From Perognathus longimembris pacificus (taxonomy: Eukaryota > Chordata > Mammalia > Rodentia > Heteromyidae), in contig NC_063170.1 of the NCBI RefSeq assembly GCF_023159225.1, positions 26,996,301-27,060,300 of the forward strand: a stretch of 64,000 nucleotides of DNA, in the 5' to 3' direction. A program made the position numbers and the translations under genes. Positions 44,700 to 55,084 of the stretch are shown here, piece after piece. The notes under the pieces are model-generated. The model saw only the letters and a list, made by a program, of their open reading frames with translations, was not told the DNA's origin and did not search any database. Each line of letters opens with the position of its first letter. Position 1 is the stretch's first letter.

Positions 44700-44998
44700 C
44701 ATTCAGAGAGTAGATTAGTGGTTTCTATTACTGTAATAAATAATGGAAACCACCAACTTGCCAAGAGAAAAGGCTGATTTGGGCTCATAGTTTTGGAGGT
44801 TCCAGTCCATGAGCCATAGGCCTCATTGCTCTTGGATCTGTGGCAGCAAACATAGAGGAAGATGGTGGTGAAGCAAAATGACTCACCCATGGCTGAGAAG
44901 TGAAAGAAAGGAAAGAACAGGGTGGACCCCCATGGTCCCCTTTGAGGGCACACACTCCTAATGACCTACAGACCTCCCACTAAGCCCCACCTTGTAAA
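44700..44998 (-). repeat. MaLR LTR fragment (MST/MT-like)
   Basis: 'ggctgatttgggctcatagt', 'ttttggaggttccagtccat' and 'cccactaagccccaccttgt' follow the complement of an MST/MT-type LTR. It separates the two L1 pieces. Confidence 0.6.
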
Positions 44999-45002
44999 AG
45001 TT

Positions 45003-45715
45003 CTACAACTATAGAACCACCCTTTGATCCAGCAATTCCATTCTTGGACATTTACTCCAAAGTTTACAAACTAGGATACAGTAAGGCCACCTGAACAGCC
45101 ATGTTTATTGAAGCACTATTCACCATAGAGAGCCAAGGTATGGATTCTGCTCAAATGCCCTTCAATGAACAAATGGATCAGGAAAATGTGGTTTAATTTT
45201 ACTCATGCATTAGAAAGAAAGATATTGCATCATTTGCAAAAAGAAAAAAAATTGAAGGACCTGGGGAAAAAATCATGTGAAATGAAAAGTAAGTCCCAGA
45301 GAGACAAAGCTTTCTCTCACGTAGAAGCTAGAATTCATTTATAAATATGTAAGCAAACACTTCACGGTAGTATCCAAGTATACATAAGTGTATTAACTGA
45401 AATAGTATAGATTCAAGGGAGAACTCAATGATGTAATTCACTGGAATTCACAATCCAACAAAATAAACATCAAGAAATGAGTACTTGAAATGGGGGTTGG
45501 ATCAGGGAATGAAATTTCATGAATGAAGAAAGAAGGGGGGGGAAATGCAGTCACAAAATTCAATGTATAGCCTCCAAAATGAAGGGAGTTGAGGGGGGGG
45601 GGTGGGAAAAATGAGGTGGAATGATGAAAGGGATGACAATGATCAAAATACATTTTATTTATAAACTGCCTTGTTAAATGGAAAGTCCTTTGTATAATAA
45701 CTTACAATAACAACA
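45003..45715 (+). mobile_element. L1 LINE 3' end
   Basis: ORF2 terminus ('tgatccagcaattccattct', 'gaacaaatggatcaggaaaa') followed by a 3' UTR with G runs at 45,533-45,541 and 45,592-45,601 and an A-rich end. May continue the 41,660 element across the MaLR piece. Confidence 0.8.
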
Positions 45716-45720
45716 TATTA

Positions 45721-45940
45721 GGGCTGGGGATATGGCCTAGTGGCAAGAGAGCTTGCCTTGTATACATGAGGCCCTGGGTTTGATTCCCCAGCACCACATA
45801 TACAGAAAATGGCCAGAAGTGGCGCTGTGGCTCAAGTGGCAGAGTGCTAGCCTTGAGCAAAAGGAAGCCAGGGACAGTGTTCAGGCCCTGAGTCCAAGGC
45901 CCAGGACTGGCCAAAACAAAAACAAAAACAAAAACAAAAA
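45721..45940 (+). mobile_element. IDL-Geo dimeric SINE
   Basis: Complete, with an (AAAAC)n-type tail at 45,913-45,940. Flanks aacatatta at 45,712-45,720 and 45,941-45,949 form a 9-bp TSD. Confidence 0.94.
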
Positions 45941-45949
45941 AACATATTA

Positions 45950-46153
45950 AAGCCAGGCAGTCACTGGTAGCTACTCAGGAAGCTGAGATCTGAGAATTGC
46001 AGTTAGAAGCCAGCCCAGTCAGGAAAGTTTGTGAGACTCTTATCTTCAATTAATTACAGAAAAAGCTGGAAGTGGTGATGTATCTCAAGTGGTAGAGTGC
46101 TAGCTTTGAGCAAAAGGAGCTTACAAACAACATCTAGGCCCAGAGTTCAGGCC
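45950..46153 (+). mobile_element. B1/Geo composite SINE
   Basis: Directly after the IDL-Geo copy. The head is shortened ('actggtagctactcaggaag'), then 'caattaattacagaaaaagc' linker and Geo arm. Confidence 0.85.
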
Positions 46154-46577
46154 CACATCTTCCCAGTAGCCCCACTGAGAACCAAGACTTTAACAGTCAG
46201 GTTTTTAAGGACATTATAGATCCAAGCAATAGCAGATGCTATAACTGACACTCCTTCATACAAGGATAAAATAACCTGTTTTGCCACCATTGATACTCCT
46301 TTATGCCACATTTTCTTTTATAAATAGAAAATAATTAGGCTTAACAATGTATTTTCTTTTAACTTGAACATCAGTAGCCAAGATAAATACCACTGACCTA
46401 AGAAATAAAAAAGTCAAAGAATTTCTCACATCACTTCCTTCATGTTCTTATCTGCAAGTAAGAACAATTACAATTGGCCTTGAAAAAACAATAAATGTCC
46501 AGTCTCTTTGTAGTTATTTTCAGGTTTCAAAGTATTCCTGATTAATAAACTTCCAGGCAAGTCTTAAGGCCCTCTAG
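46154..46577. other. Unassigned DNA
   Basis: Possibly a short MaLR piece at 46,155-46,230. The rest is AT-rich without recognisable features. Ends in the solo LTR's left TSD ctctag (46,572-46,577). Confidence 0.4.
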
Positions 46578-47078
46578 TGTTGGGGTTTTTTTCTTGCCCC
46601 TCCCGGCTCGGACTCTTTCTTCTCTCTTCCTGCCCTCCGTAACGTCCTCTCCCCCAACTCCCGACCAGCAGGTAAATTAGAGTGAGACGTGGGGGTTCGG
46701 TCCAGCCTGGCGCGCGCGTGACCTACGTGGTAATGTGGCCGCTATCCTTCCCTGGGAGCTAGCGTACATAGACCACGGAGTTGGCTTCTGAGAGCGAACT
46801 GATTTTATTGAGAGAAGGACAAGGGGAGATGATTCCGAAGGAAGGGGGTTGGCCAGGATTCCGATAGGCCAAGAGCTGTCACCTGACCCCCAAGGGCTAG
46901 CGTCACTCTGAGCACGCCAAGCCAGGGCGGGGTTGGTAGGCACCGGGCTGGCTGGCAACCGGTTGGTCCAACCGGTTTCTCTGGATTCCAATCTAGAGGG
47001 GGTAGCAGGGCCGCATTCCCCAGGGCTGGGGGAGGTGCATCAAGCCCCTTCCATCAAGGGGGAAGATGGACCCCAACA
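46578..47078 (-). repeat. CpG-rich solo LTR with 6-bp TSD
   Basis: The ends are perfect inverted repeats (TGTTGGGG / CCCCAACA) and the flanks are ctctag on both sides (46,572-46,577; 47,079-47,084). A 6-bp TSD is typical of class II (betaretrovirus/IAP-like) ERVs. On the minus strand AATAAA lies at 46,804-46,809 (complement). High CpG content points to a young insertion or low methylation decay. No internal sequence remains. Confidence 0.92.
46957..46977. repeat. 21-bp palindrome inside the solo LTR
   Basis: Ten-base arms aaccggttgg / ccaaccggtt around a single t. Each arm also contains the palindrome aaccggtt. Confidence 0.95.
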
Positions 47079-47340
47079 CTCTAGCAAAATGGCAAACAAC
47101 TGGCCAGGCAAGAGCCAAATCCTGATTTTGCTACATCCTAGCCCTTACTAGCCACCTGGGCAATCATGGGCCGTCACTCAGCTTCTCTGCTTCTTCTCTT
47201 CTTCTCATTGTTCTCATTTGCTGTGCAGTAGGACAGTAGCATGGCTTACCAATTGGCATTAGCAGCACTTACCAATTGGCTGTGGTATGGAGGAGCTGAG
47301 AGATTAGGCCTGGCACACAGCTCACCTCAATTAAAAGAAG

Positions 47341-47437
47341 CTTGTGGAAGTGGTACTGTGGCTCAAGTGGTAGAGCACTAGTCTTGAGCTGAAGAGCTCA
47401 GGGACAGTTCCCAAGCCCAGAGTTCAAGCCCCATGGC
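47341..47437 (+). mobile_element. Geo arm of a SINE (5' truncated)
   Basis: 'actgtggctcaagtggtaga' to 'agagttcaagccccatggcc'. The tail became the tetranucleotide repeat that follows. Confidence 0.85.
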
Positions 47438-47438
47438 C

Positions 47439-47510
47439 AAATAGATAAATAGACAGATAGACAGATACATGGATACATAGATACATAGATACATAGACAG
47501 ACAGACAAAA
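47439..47510. repeat. (GATA/GACA)n microsatellite
   Basis: Mixed ATAGATAC, AGATAGAC and GACA units, about 70 bases. Confidence 0.93.
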
Positions 47511-48169
47511 GAAGCTCGTGTGGCAGAAATAATAAGAAATACATGGTCATCTTGCTTTACATAGAAAGACAACTTTTTTCTGCTGCTGCTGTGGTTATCC
47601 GTGTCAAAAGAAATTTAATGTTCATCATGAGATATAAAAGGATGGGTCCAGTGGGCTTTGCCTTTGTGAATAGATTCATCAATTACAGATTCGGAGATTG
47701 ATGGGTCAACCAGTTATCTATAGAATGGGTCTGCTATAGAACCAGTTTTCATGGGCCTTTCATATATTCCCTCTGCTGATGTATTAAGTGCCTTGTTAGA
47801 ACTCTCACAGCAACAGGGGCATTGCCAGGTGCAGGACCTCTAACATGGACCAGAGTCAAGAGCTGCCTCATCTGTGATACTGTGTTATTAGCAACAGAAA
47901 ACAGACTGATTCCTTTTCTTCCTACTGCTGTGTGAAAATACAACAGTTTTCCCCTTACTTCAAAATATATCACTCCCAATTTGTTCTGAAAGAAAGAGGA
48001 GATGTTTCCCTTTCACCCACTCATAGAAAAAGAAAATGGTTTCTGCTTTTGAGTTTGATGGGATTCTAAGTTCTATGTTAAACAACCATGTAAGAGAAAA
48101 AGTGTTGTTGAGGTAACAGGAAAGGAAAGGAAGTGGCTTCTAAACTCCCTATAGCAAGAAGAAACACCT
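47511..48169. other. Unassigned DNA with a possible MaLR end
   Basis: About 47,765-47,912 ends in 'agcaacagaaaacagactga', like the 3' end of an MST-type LTR. The rest is plain. Confidence 0.4.
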
Positions 48170-48323
48170 CCCACGTGGGAGTGCAGAGATGGAGAGCTCG
48201 CTCCAGTGGACCCTGAGTGATGCCTGATGGACGTGAAGAGTCAATGCCCACGTGGGAGTACAGAGATGGAGAGCTGGCTCAGGGGACCCTAAGGGATACA
48301 TAATGGACTTCTCAGCTGAAACT
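48170..48323. repeat. Tandem duplication, period 77, with E-box palindromes
   Basis: Copies start at 48,170 and 48,247. Both begin with cccacgtggg and share 'cagagatggagagct' and 'atggac'. Divergence between copies is roughly 15% by eye. Confidence 0.85.
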
Positions 48324-48487
48324 CTCAAGGGCTTGAGATTTCAGGGGGCCTCTGATGTCTTGGGGACCTATTTACATAATCAGAGGTGGGAGAGGGTGAT
48401 ACATACACACCAGACACTAGGTAGGCAATTAAAGGAAAAGAATGGCGATATGACTTGTTTTATTTTATATTTGTTTAGTTTCTGCTT

Positions 48488-48663
48488 CCTTTTTTTTCTG
48501 ACAGTTTCGGGGCTTGAACTCAGGGCCTGAGCACTGTCCCTGAGCTCTTTTGCTAGCTCTCTAGCTCTCTACCAGTTTGAACCACAACTTCACTCCTGGT
48601 TTTTCTGGTGGTTAATTAGAGATAAGAGTCTCACAGACTTCCTGTCTGGGCTGGCTTTGAACC
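48488..48663 (-). mobile_element. B1/Geo composite SINE, 5' truncated
   Basis: T run, 'ggggcttgaactcagggcct', 'tctggtggttaattagagat' and 'gggctggctttgaacc'. The B1 head beyond this point is missing. Confidence 0.85.
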
Positions 48664-48664
48664 T

Positions 48665-48729
48665 TGACTGTGCCTCAAGTGGTAGTTTGCTAGCCTTGAG
48701 CAGAAAAGCTCTCAGGTTACGCCCCAGAA

Positions 48730-48733
<4 letters not shown>
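48665..48733 (+). mobile_element. Geo arm of a SINE (5' truncated), head-to-head with the previous one
   Basis: 'ctgtgcctcaagtggtagtt' to 'ctcaggttacgccccagaac'. The microsatellite forms its tail. Confidence 0.8.
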
Positions 48734-48793
<60 letters not shown>

Positions 48794-48835
48794 AGAGAGA
48801 GAAAGGCAGAGAGAGAGAGTGAGAGAATTATTCAT
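48731..48835. repeat. (AC)n then (AG)n compound microsatellite
   Basis: (AC)n to 48,764, then (AG)n with a few interruptions to about 48,830. Confidence 0.95.
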
Positions 48836-49171
48836 GTAAGTAGAACATGTTAAAGTGAACATACTAGGCAAATAAGAGACTCTAAGAGATGGGGAAAAAT
48901 ATGCCATGCTGAAGTTTGGGGAAATTCCACTGCAGACAAGATCAATTCAGCATATGTATCAATAAGTGCATTTTACAACCCATTATTAGTCATATTTGGG
49001 ATTGTGTGGATAAACAATAACAAATTGAAGCAATTCCTCCCCCTCAGCAGCCATCTCTGTAGACTTTTTATCTTTGCTATGCAGTGGCAGCAAAGCCTTC
49101 ACCGGCAGTCCATACCATCTAATCACCCATCTCCGCTAAATGAATTTCTTATGTATAAAATGTCTGCTCAG
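48836..49171. other. Unassigned DNA
   Basis: No repeat or coding signal. Ends in the left TSD (gtctgctcag, 49,162-49,171). Confidence 0.5.
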
Positions 49172-49375
49172 GGCGTTAGGAATATGGCCTAGTGGCAAGA
49201 GTGCTTGCCTCGTATACATGAAGCCCTAGGTTCAATTCCTCAGCATCACATATATAGAAAACAGCCAGAAGCAGCACTGTGGCTCAAGTGGCAGAGTGGT
49301 AACCTTGAGCAAAAGGAAGCCAGGGACAGTGCTCAGGCCCTGAGTTCAAGGCCCAGGACTGGCCAAAAAAAAAAA
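49172..49375 (+). mobile_element. IDL-Geo dimeric SINE
   Basis: Complete, with A-tail. TSD gtctgctcag / gtcttctcag (49,376-49,385), one mismatch. Confidence 0.93.
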
Positions 49376-49577
49376 GTCTTCTCAGGTTTTTATAACAAAC
49401 TACCATAGACCAGATGGTTTATAAGTCACAGAAATGTATTGCTCACAGAGCCAGAGACTGGAGCTGGAGGTCAAGGTGTCACCACAGTGAGGTTTCTGGT
49501 AAGGATTATTTTCCAGGCTCTAGATTGCTGATTCTGTTTTGTTCTCAAATGACAGAGGACAGAACATTCTCTGGCTT

Positions 49578-50146
49578 TTCTTCTTCTTCTTCTTTTTTGG
49601 TGCCAGTCTTTGGATTTAAGCTCAGAACCTAGGTGCTGTCCCTGAGCTTTTGTATTCATGGCTAGTGGCTTTATCGCTTGATCCACAGCTTCGCTTCTGG
49701 CCTTTTTGTGTTTATTTTAATTGGAGGTAAGTGTTTCACAGACTTTCCTGACTGGGCTAACTTCAAACCACAATCCTCAGACTGCAGATCTCAGCCTCCT
49801 GAGTGAAAGGATATGTCCCAGCCATCGCAGGGGACCATGCGGAGAGAGTCATGGACAGGAGAAGAAGGTTCATAAGGCAGTTTATTAGTGGGGCCATATC
49901 TCCCACAGGAGAGGGAGCAACATGGCATCTGCCCCTTATCCAGGTGACAGCTTCTCAGGGGCTAAAGGGGAAGTAGGTAAGCCTGAATGGTGAGTGGGAG
50001 TGGCCTATTATAGCTCTAGGGTAGGGAGTTTAGGTATGGGTGGATCTGGGGGCTAATGGGAGGAGCTGAGGACCTAAGGGTGGGGGTGGGGGGATGCTAA
50101 TACTGAATAGCTAAGATTATAGATGTGAGCAACAAGCACCCAGCTA
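49578..50146 (-). mobile_element. B1/Geo composite SINE split by an LTR
   Basis: Pieces 49,578-49,803 and 50,108-50,146. The break falls inside the B1 head word 'ctcctgag|tagctaagatt'. The SINE's own TSD tctggctt is at 49,570-49,577 and 50,147-50,154. Confidence 0.9.
49804..50102 (-). repeat. Solo LTR, unnamed family (copy 2)
   Basis: Complement of the 24,783-25,045 repeat. TSD ctgag / ctgaa (49,799-49,803; 50,103-50,107). AATAAA complement at 49,881-49,886. Its 3' end is clean (tgaaagg on plus). Its 5' end lacks a clear TG. Confidence 0.75.
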
Positions 50147-50285
50147 TCTGGCTTCTTAGAATGGCACTAAACTCATTCACTAGGGCTTTCCTCTCTTGAT
50201 CCTCTAATAATCTCCAAATACCATTGACTGAAATTATGGCTTCAGCTTAATTTCACACAACCCTTCAGTCCACTGTACCTACAGA

Positions 50286-51984
50286 ATGTTACTACCCAGA
50301 TAGCTCCAAACACGGTTTCAGCTCCATCCTCACAGTCTCAGTGGAGAGCTGACAGTTTCCAACTTGTTCCTGCCAATAATTTTATTTCATAAAATTTTAT
50401 CAGAAATTCTCCCCAGGAAAAATTAAAATAATTTACCTGCCACATGCAAATTGTCACCATTAATAGATATGAAGGAATGTGTTTCATGGGAAATATTTTA
50501 TTTTTACACATTTTGGTTTTAATTAGAAATGCTACTTAAGCACATATGCTAACCCAAAGCTGCCTAAAGCAAAAATAACATTTGTAAAAGGAGATTTCAG
50601 CGGTGTATTGTTGGGTGGCTTGGCACAGAGGCTGTTGCCCTCCCTTGGCAAGAAGCTTAAGTTCAGTGCATGCACATCAGGCTCTGAGTAGAGACGGGGG
50701 TTCTGAGCTCATCTGTTGCTCTAGCTAGAATTATTTACAGGTAAATAGTTTTCTTCCCCAATCTGTGCCTCAGTTTCTCTTTTTGTAAGGCCACAGAGCT
50801 GTAATCTTGATGTATTTGTGCTAAGAAGATCAAATGAGGAAAGCTCCCAGAATTTTTGCAAAGTCTAAGTCATTCTCTGATGTTCCGCCAGAGAGTTCTA
50901 GTCTTCCATGGCTCCTGCAGCCTGCTCATGGGTCACCATGAACAGATGAAGGGTTTGCATCTCTGGACTGCAAATGGAATCGCAAATAACACACAGCAGG
51001 GCTGAGGATTCCAAACACTAAAGCGCTTCCTGTGTTTGTCGCTCCTCTCCAATGCTTGGCAATAACGTAAGGCAAATATCAGGAACCCAGGAGGGAATTA
51101 ATGTTAAATTTTTTTGAATGCTGGTGTGCTCTGGTGTAATTAAGCAATATAATTAAAGTTCTCCTTTTGGAGTCAGCTGACAGGGGACTTGGGTCACCAT
51201 GTCAGCACAGTCAAGGTGCCAAAATGTATTTGTTCCTTCCAAGATTTATCATCCATATTTTATGTTTCTTTGTCATCCTGCCTGGGTCAAAGGAACAGCA
51301 AAAGTGCCTGTATGTGTCTGTTTTCCCCCATCAATCTGTAATTTCCTGAAGGAAAGGGGTCTTGTGTTGGTCCCCCTGGGTCCCGCAACAATCCTGACAT
51401 GTGACTCACATCAGGGACTTGCTTCCAACCTCAGAAGGTGTAAGAGGTAGCTCTCAATACCTATTCCATGAAGACTTCACCACCCACTGAACCTGAACAC
51501 TTGTCTCTGATGATTTTTTTAAAAAAGGAGTCATATGGTTATAATTTTAAATGAAATAAATGTTTGTTAATAACATGGTACAATAATCCTTGGCAACAGG
51601 AGCTTCTGAACACCCCTGGGGCTCCCTGTGCCTTCACACACTCATTTGTTTAACAAATATTTACCAAGAATCTTTTATATGCCAGGCAATGTGTTGGATA
51701 CAGGGACTATGATGATAAAGATGACTGCCAGGGTCTCTGTGCTAACAAAGCTCGTATGCTAGAGAGGGAGACAGAGAGCAAAGGAGGAAACACATGCTAT
51801 GTGTTGACACAGGAAGGACACTGCAGAGGGAGCAGATGGCGGCTGGGGGAGGCCTGTCTAGGGAACAGGGGCCCACATGAGGAGAGGGCAGGAACCACAG
51901 AAGGATCAGAAAAATATAGGAGGACACTTCCAGTTAAGCAGAGCAGCATTCCTCCAATCCAGGAGTGAGAATCTGCATCATATT
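50286..51984. other. Unassigned DNA with possible conserved non-coding stretches
   Basis: 50,385-50,570 and 51,020-51,180 are repeat-free, AT-rich and carry TAATTA-like words ('ttggttttaattagaaatgc', 'gtaattaagcaatataatta'). 51,650-51,790 resembles an old mammalian repeat ('tatgccaggcaatgtgttgg'). Confidence 0.4.
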
Positions 51985-52555
51985 GAAATATTGGAGATGG
52001 GGTCTGGCTGGCGCCATCTTGGCCATATAGTGAATGGTAGTCTGGCATCTTGTCTTCATGGAAGGGTGAAAGTAAAGCCTCTGCCTCCCAGGTGATGGGT
52101 GTGCCTAAGTCCCTGGAGGCAGAGGTGAGCACTTGGCTGATAGGTTACTAAACCTGTCAGTCCAGTGCCAGGTACTGGGAGTTTCCTGTGACTCTGTCCC
52201 CTGACCTGACTCTATGTAGGCCCAGACAAGCTCAGGCACCATTACGACAAGCCACTCGTCTCTATGTTCTTGTCTAGTCTCCCGACTCCTGGTTCTTCTC
52301 TGGTCACCATGGTGTCCCAGTTCTGCTCTACATTGGAGCTGAATTGGTCTGTTGGTATTGTTTTTGTTCTTTTTTTTCCTCTCTGGCCTTCATGGCTCGG
52401 TTTCCTAACCGTGTTAAGTGTATTTTCTGGCTGCTGGTCTTTGAGACCAGAGTCCACCATGCAGTTGCTGTCCTTTTAGTAAAGACTCCAGGTTCGACCT
52501 CTCAAAATGTGACCTTTCTGGTTTCTCACCTTACAACAACATAGACTAAGGATAC
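51985..52555 (+). repeat. Possible solo LTR, low confidence
   Basis: 'agtaaagactccaggttcga' followed by 'cctctcaaaatgtgaccttt' near 52,480-52,520 looks like the R/U5 part of an ERV LTR. I cannot find clean ends or a TSD. Confidence 0.25.
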
Positions 52556-53095
52556 AGAAAAAACCAAGTTTGTTGGAACACCAGCCAAGAGAGATGGGTG
52601 GAATCACACATGGGCCTCCACACAGGCTGGCCTGGGGCCTGAGAGGGAGCCTCAGAGGGATTTGAGCATGGAGTGGTGGGATGGGATTTGCCTCAAACCA
52701 GCTCTCTGAGCTGTGTGATGAGATGACATAGTGACAAACAAGCAGCTTGGGGAGCTGGTCTCAGAGGACAATAAGACTCTTGGACCAGATGTTGGGGGCA
52801 ATGATGGAGGTAAAAGAACACAAAGTGGAGTCCTGCCCAAGGCGAGGAAGGAAGAATGGTCCACCACAGTTACAGCTTTAAACTTGCATGATTTAATGAC
52901 CTTTGAGCCCAAGGTCTCACTCCCTCAGGTTGGCCCAATTGCTGAGCTCACTGTTTTCCAGAGCAGCATTCTACATGGAGGACACTTTTCCACCTTCAGC
53001 TTCCAAACTAGAGTCGCTCCCTGTAATGGGTAGAGACATCAGGCCACCACATCAGCTAGACAAGGAGTGTATGTCTTTATTTGCCTACTCATTGA
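52556..53095. other. Unassigned DNA
   Basis: A 100-codon plus-strand frame (52,731-53,033) has no motif. Nothing else is recognised. Confidence 0.5.
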
Positions 53096-53590
53096 ATGTG
53101 ACAGGCAGAATAATAGCCCCTGGAAAAAGTCCACATCCTCCTTCAGAAAATTGTGAGCAAAGTATTATAGTTCCTAATCAGGTGGCTCTGAGATTAATCT
53201 AGATACTCTGGTTCATAGAAGGTAAGCCCCATGTAATCACAAAGATCTGATCATGAAAGAAATAGGTACAAAAGGACAATGTGGCTATGTAAGAAACTAT
53301 ACAGATACAATGAGAGGACTCTGCTTGCCATGGCTGGCTTTGAGAGGAAGGAGGCACACACCCTCCAGGGTGTGGGGAGCCCTGCAGAAATCAGAAAAGG
53401 TCAGGAAACAGAGCTTCCAGCAGAGACTCTGGAAGGAGGCCAGCTCAGAAGATATCTTGATTTTTAGCTCAGTGGGAATTATGCTGAAGATCTAATCTGA
53501 AGAGCTGCAAAGTGATAGGTTCATGTCATTTCAAGCCATCAAGTTTGTGGAATTTGTTACAGCAACAAGAAGATGCTCATACAATGAACT
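53096..53590 (+). repeat. MLT1A-like MaLR LTR, near complete
   Basis: 'tgacaggcagaataatagcc', 'atgtaatcacaaagatctga', 'catttcaagccatcaagttt' and 'tttgttacagcaacaagaag' follow an MLT1 LTR from start to end. Confidence 0.8.
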
Positions 53591-53939
53591 GAAATCAAAA
53601 TTTTATGTATTCACTCAACTAGATAGTGGAAAATTAGTATTATTGTTTGCAAGGAATAGCTTAAGTAAATAGTGAGGGAAGGGCAGTAAAAAAACCAAAA
53701 CAAACAGACCAAGAAAAAACACAGAAAAATGGTGGATTCAGGGCCCAAGCTTGAGCGTCTTACACTTTCATAATCAAAGGAGCAACATAACTCTTCCGGA
53801 AAATGGAAAAGCAGGATGGGGGAAGGGCAGGGAGTCAGTGGACACAAAGGAGAGGGGAGGCTCGGAGTCAGTGGGCACAGAGGGTGGGGGAAGAGACTTG
53901 TCTTTCCTGGTGCCTCTATCACTTTTTCCCTAAAACTGA
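53591..53939. other. Unassigned DNA
   Basis: G-rich repeated word 'gtgggcacagag'/'gtggacacaaag' at 53,838-53,885 is a short local duplication. Confidence 0.5.
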
Positions 53940-54865
53940 CTCAGGAAACTTCATTTCCATCAATATCATTAGCCATCCAGAAATGCAAATCAAAACTACA
54001 AAGAGATTCCATCTTACCCCAATAAGAATTACCAGAAAATGATTATGAATAATAACTGTTGACCAGAATATGGAAGCAAAGAGACCTTTCAATCCTGTTG
54101 CTAGAAATGTCAATTAGCCGAACCAGTCTTGGAAACAGTATGAAGGTTCCTTAAAAAACCTAAGCTAGAATGACTATGATCCAGCAGGGCCATTCATGGG
54201 TATAAAACTGAAGAAAATAAGATCAGCACACAAAAAAGATCCCTGCACACCTCAACAGTAATCATAGATCTATTCACCATTACCAAGTGATGGATCAGCT
54301 TAAGTGCCCAGCATCCAAAGAATGGATAAAGAAGATGTGAAACACAATTTCATTCATAAGGAAGAATGGCTTTGTGTCATTTGCACTTAGGTCATTTCTC
54401 TTACATGTGGAAACAAATACAAAAAATATCTGAAACTAGAAGAGGGATTACTAGGGACTTAGAAAAATGCTAGAGGTAGGGGCAAGGGTAGAAGAATGGA
54501 TGAATTTGATCACTGAATGCTGTATACAGGTACAGAAATATCACAGGGAGGGCTGAGAATATGGCCTAGTGGTAAAGTGTTCGCCTCATATACATGAAGC
54601 CCTGGGTTCGATTCCTCAGCACCACATATATAGAAAAAGCTGGAAGTGGTGCTGTGGCTCAAGTGGTAGACTGCTAGCCTTGAGCAAAAGGAAACCAGGG
54701 ACAGTGTTCAGGTCCTGACTTCTAGCCCCAGGACTGGCAAAAAACAAAACAAACAACAACAAAAAAAAACAGAAATATCACAGGGAACACAGTGTGTACA
54801 ATGTTAATTGTATGCATAAATGCTAATATATGTGTATATTAATAATTGCAATAATTAAAAAATCC
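53940..54865 (+). mobile_element. L1 LINE 3' part
   Basis: ORF2 end ('agaaatgcaaatcaaaacta', 'aagaatggataaagaagatg') and 3' UTR, interrupted at 54,550 by IDL-Geo and ending just before a second one. Confidence 0.75.
54550..54768 (+). mobile_element. IDL-Geo dimeric SINE with 18-bp TSD
   Basis: The perfect 18-base duplication acagaaatatcacaggga is at 54,532-54,549 and 54,769-54,786. The tail is a CAAA-rich mixture. Both halves are complete. Confidence 0.95.
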
Positions 54866-54869
54866 CCAT

Positions 54870-55071
54870 GGGCTGGGGATATAGCCTAGTGGCAAGAGTG
54901 CCTGCCTCGGATACACGAGGCCCTAGGTTCGATTCCCCAGCACCACATATACAGAAAACGGCCAGAAGCGGCGCTGTGGCTCAAGTGGCAGAGTGCTAGC
55001 CTTGAGCGGGAAGAAGCCAGGGACAGTGCTCAGGCCCTGAGTCCAAGGCCCAGGACTGGCCAAAAAAAAAA
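54870..55071 (+). mobile_element. IDL-Geo dimeric SINE, young copy
   Basis: TSD aaaaaatccccat at 54,857-54,869 and 55,072-55,084. Pure A-tail. CpGs intact. A-box-like 'tggctcaagtgg' of the Geo arm at 54,976-54,987. Nearly identical to the copy at 11,481. Confidence 0.96.
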
Positions 55072-55084
55072 AAAAAATCCCCAT

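Larger units (their letters stand above)
49386..50285 (-). repeat. MaLR LTR (MST/MLT1-like) hosting nested insertions
   Basis: Two pieces: 49,386-49,569 ('aacaaactaccatagaccag', 'gtcacagaaatgtattgctc') and 50,155-50,285 ('cactaaactcattcactagg', 'gatcctctaataatctccaa'). Between them sits a SINE that is itself split by an LTR. Confidence 0.75.

Noticed and set aside
48170..48323. CRISPR-like repeated units
   Set aside because: Only two diverged copies in tandem with no spacers; the genome is mammalian.
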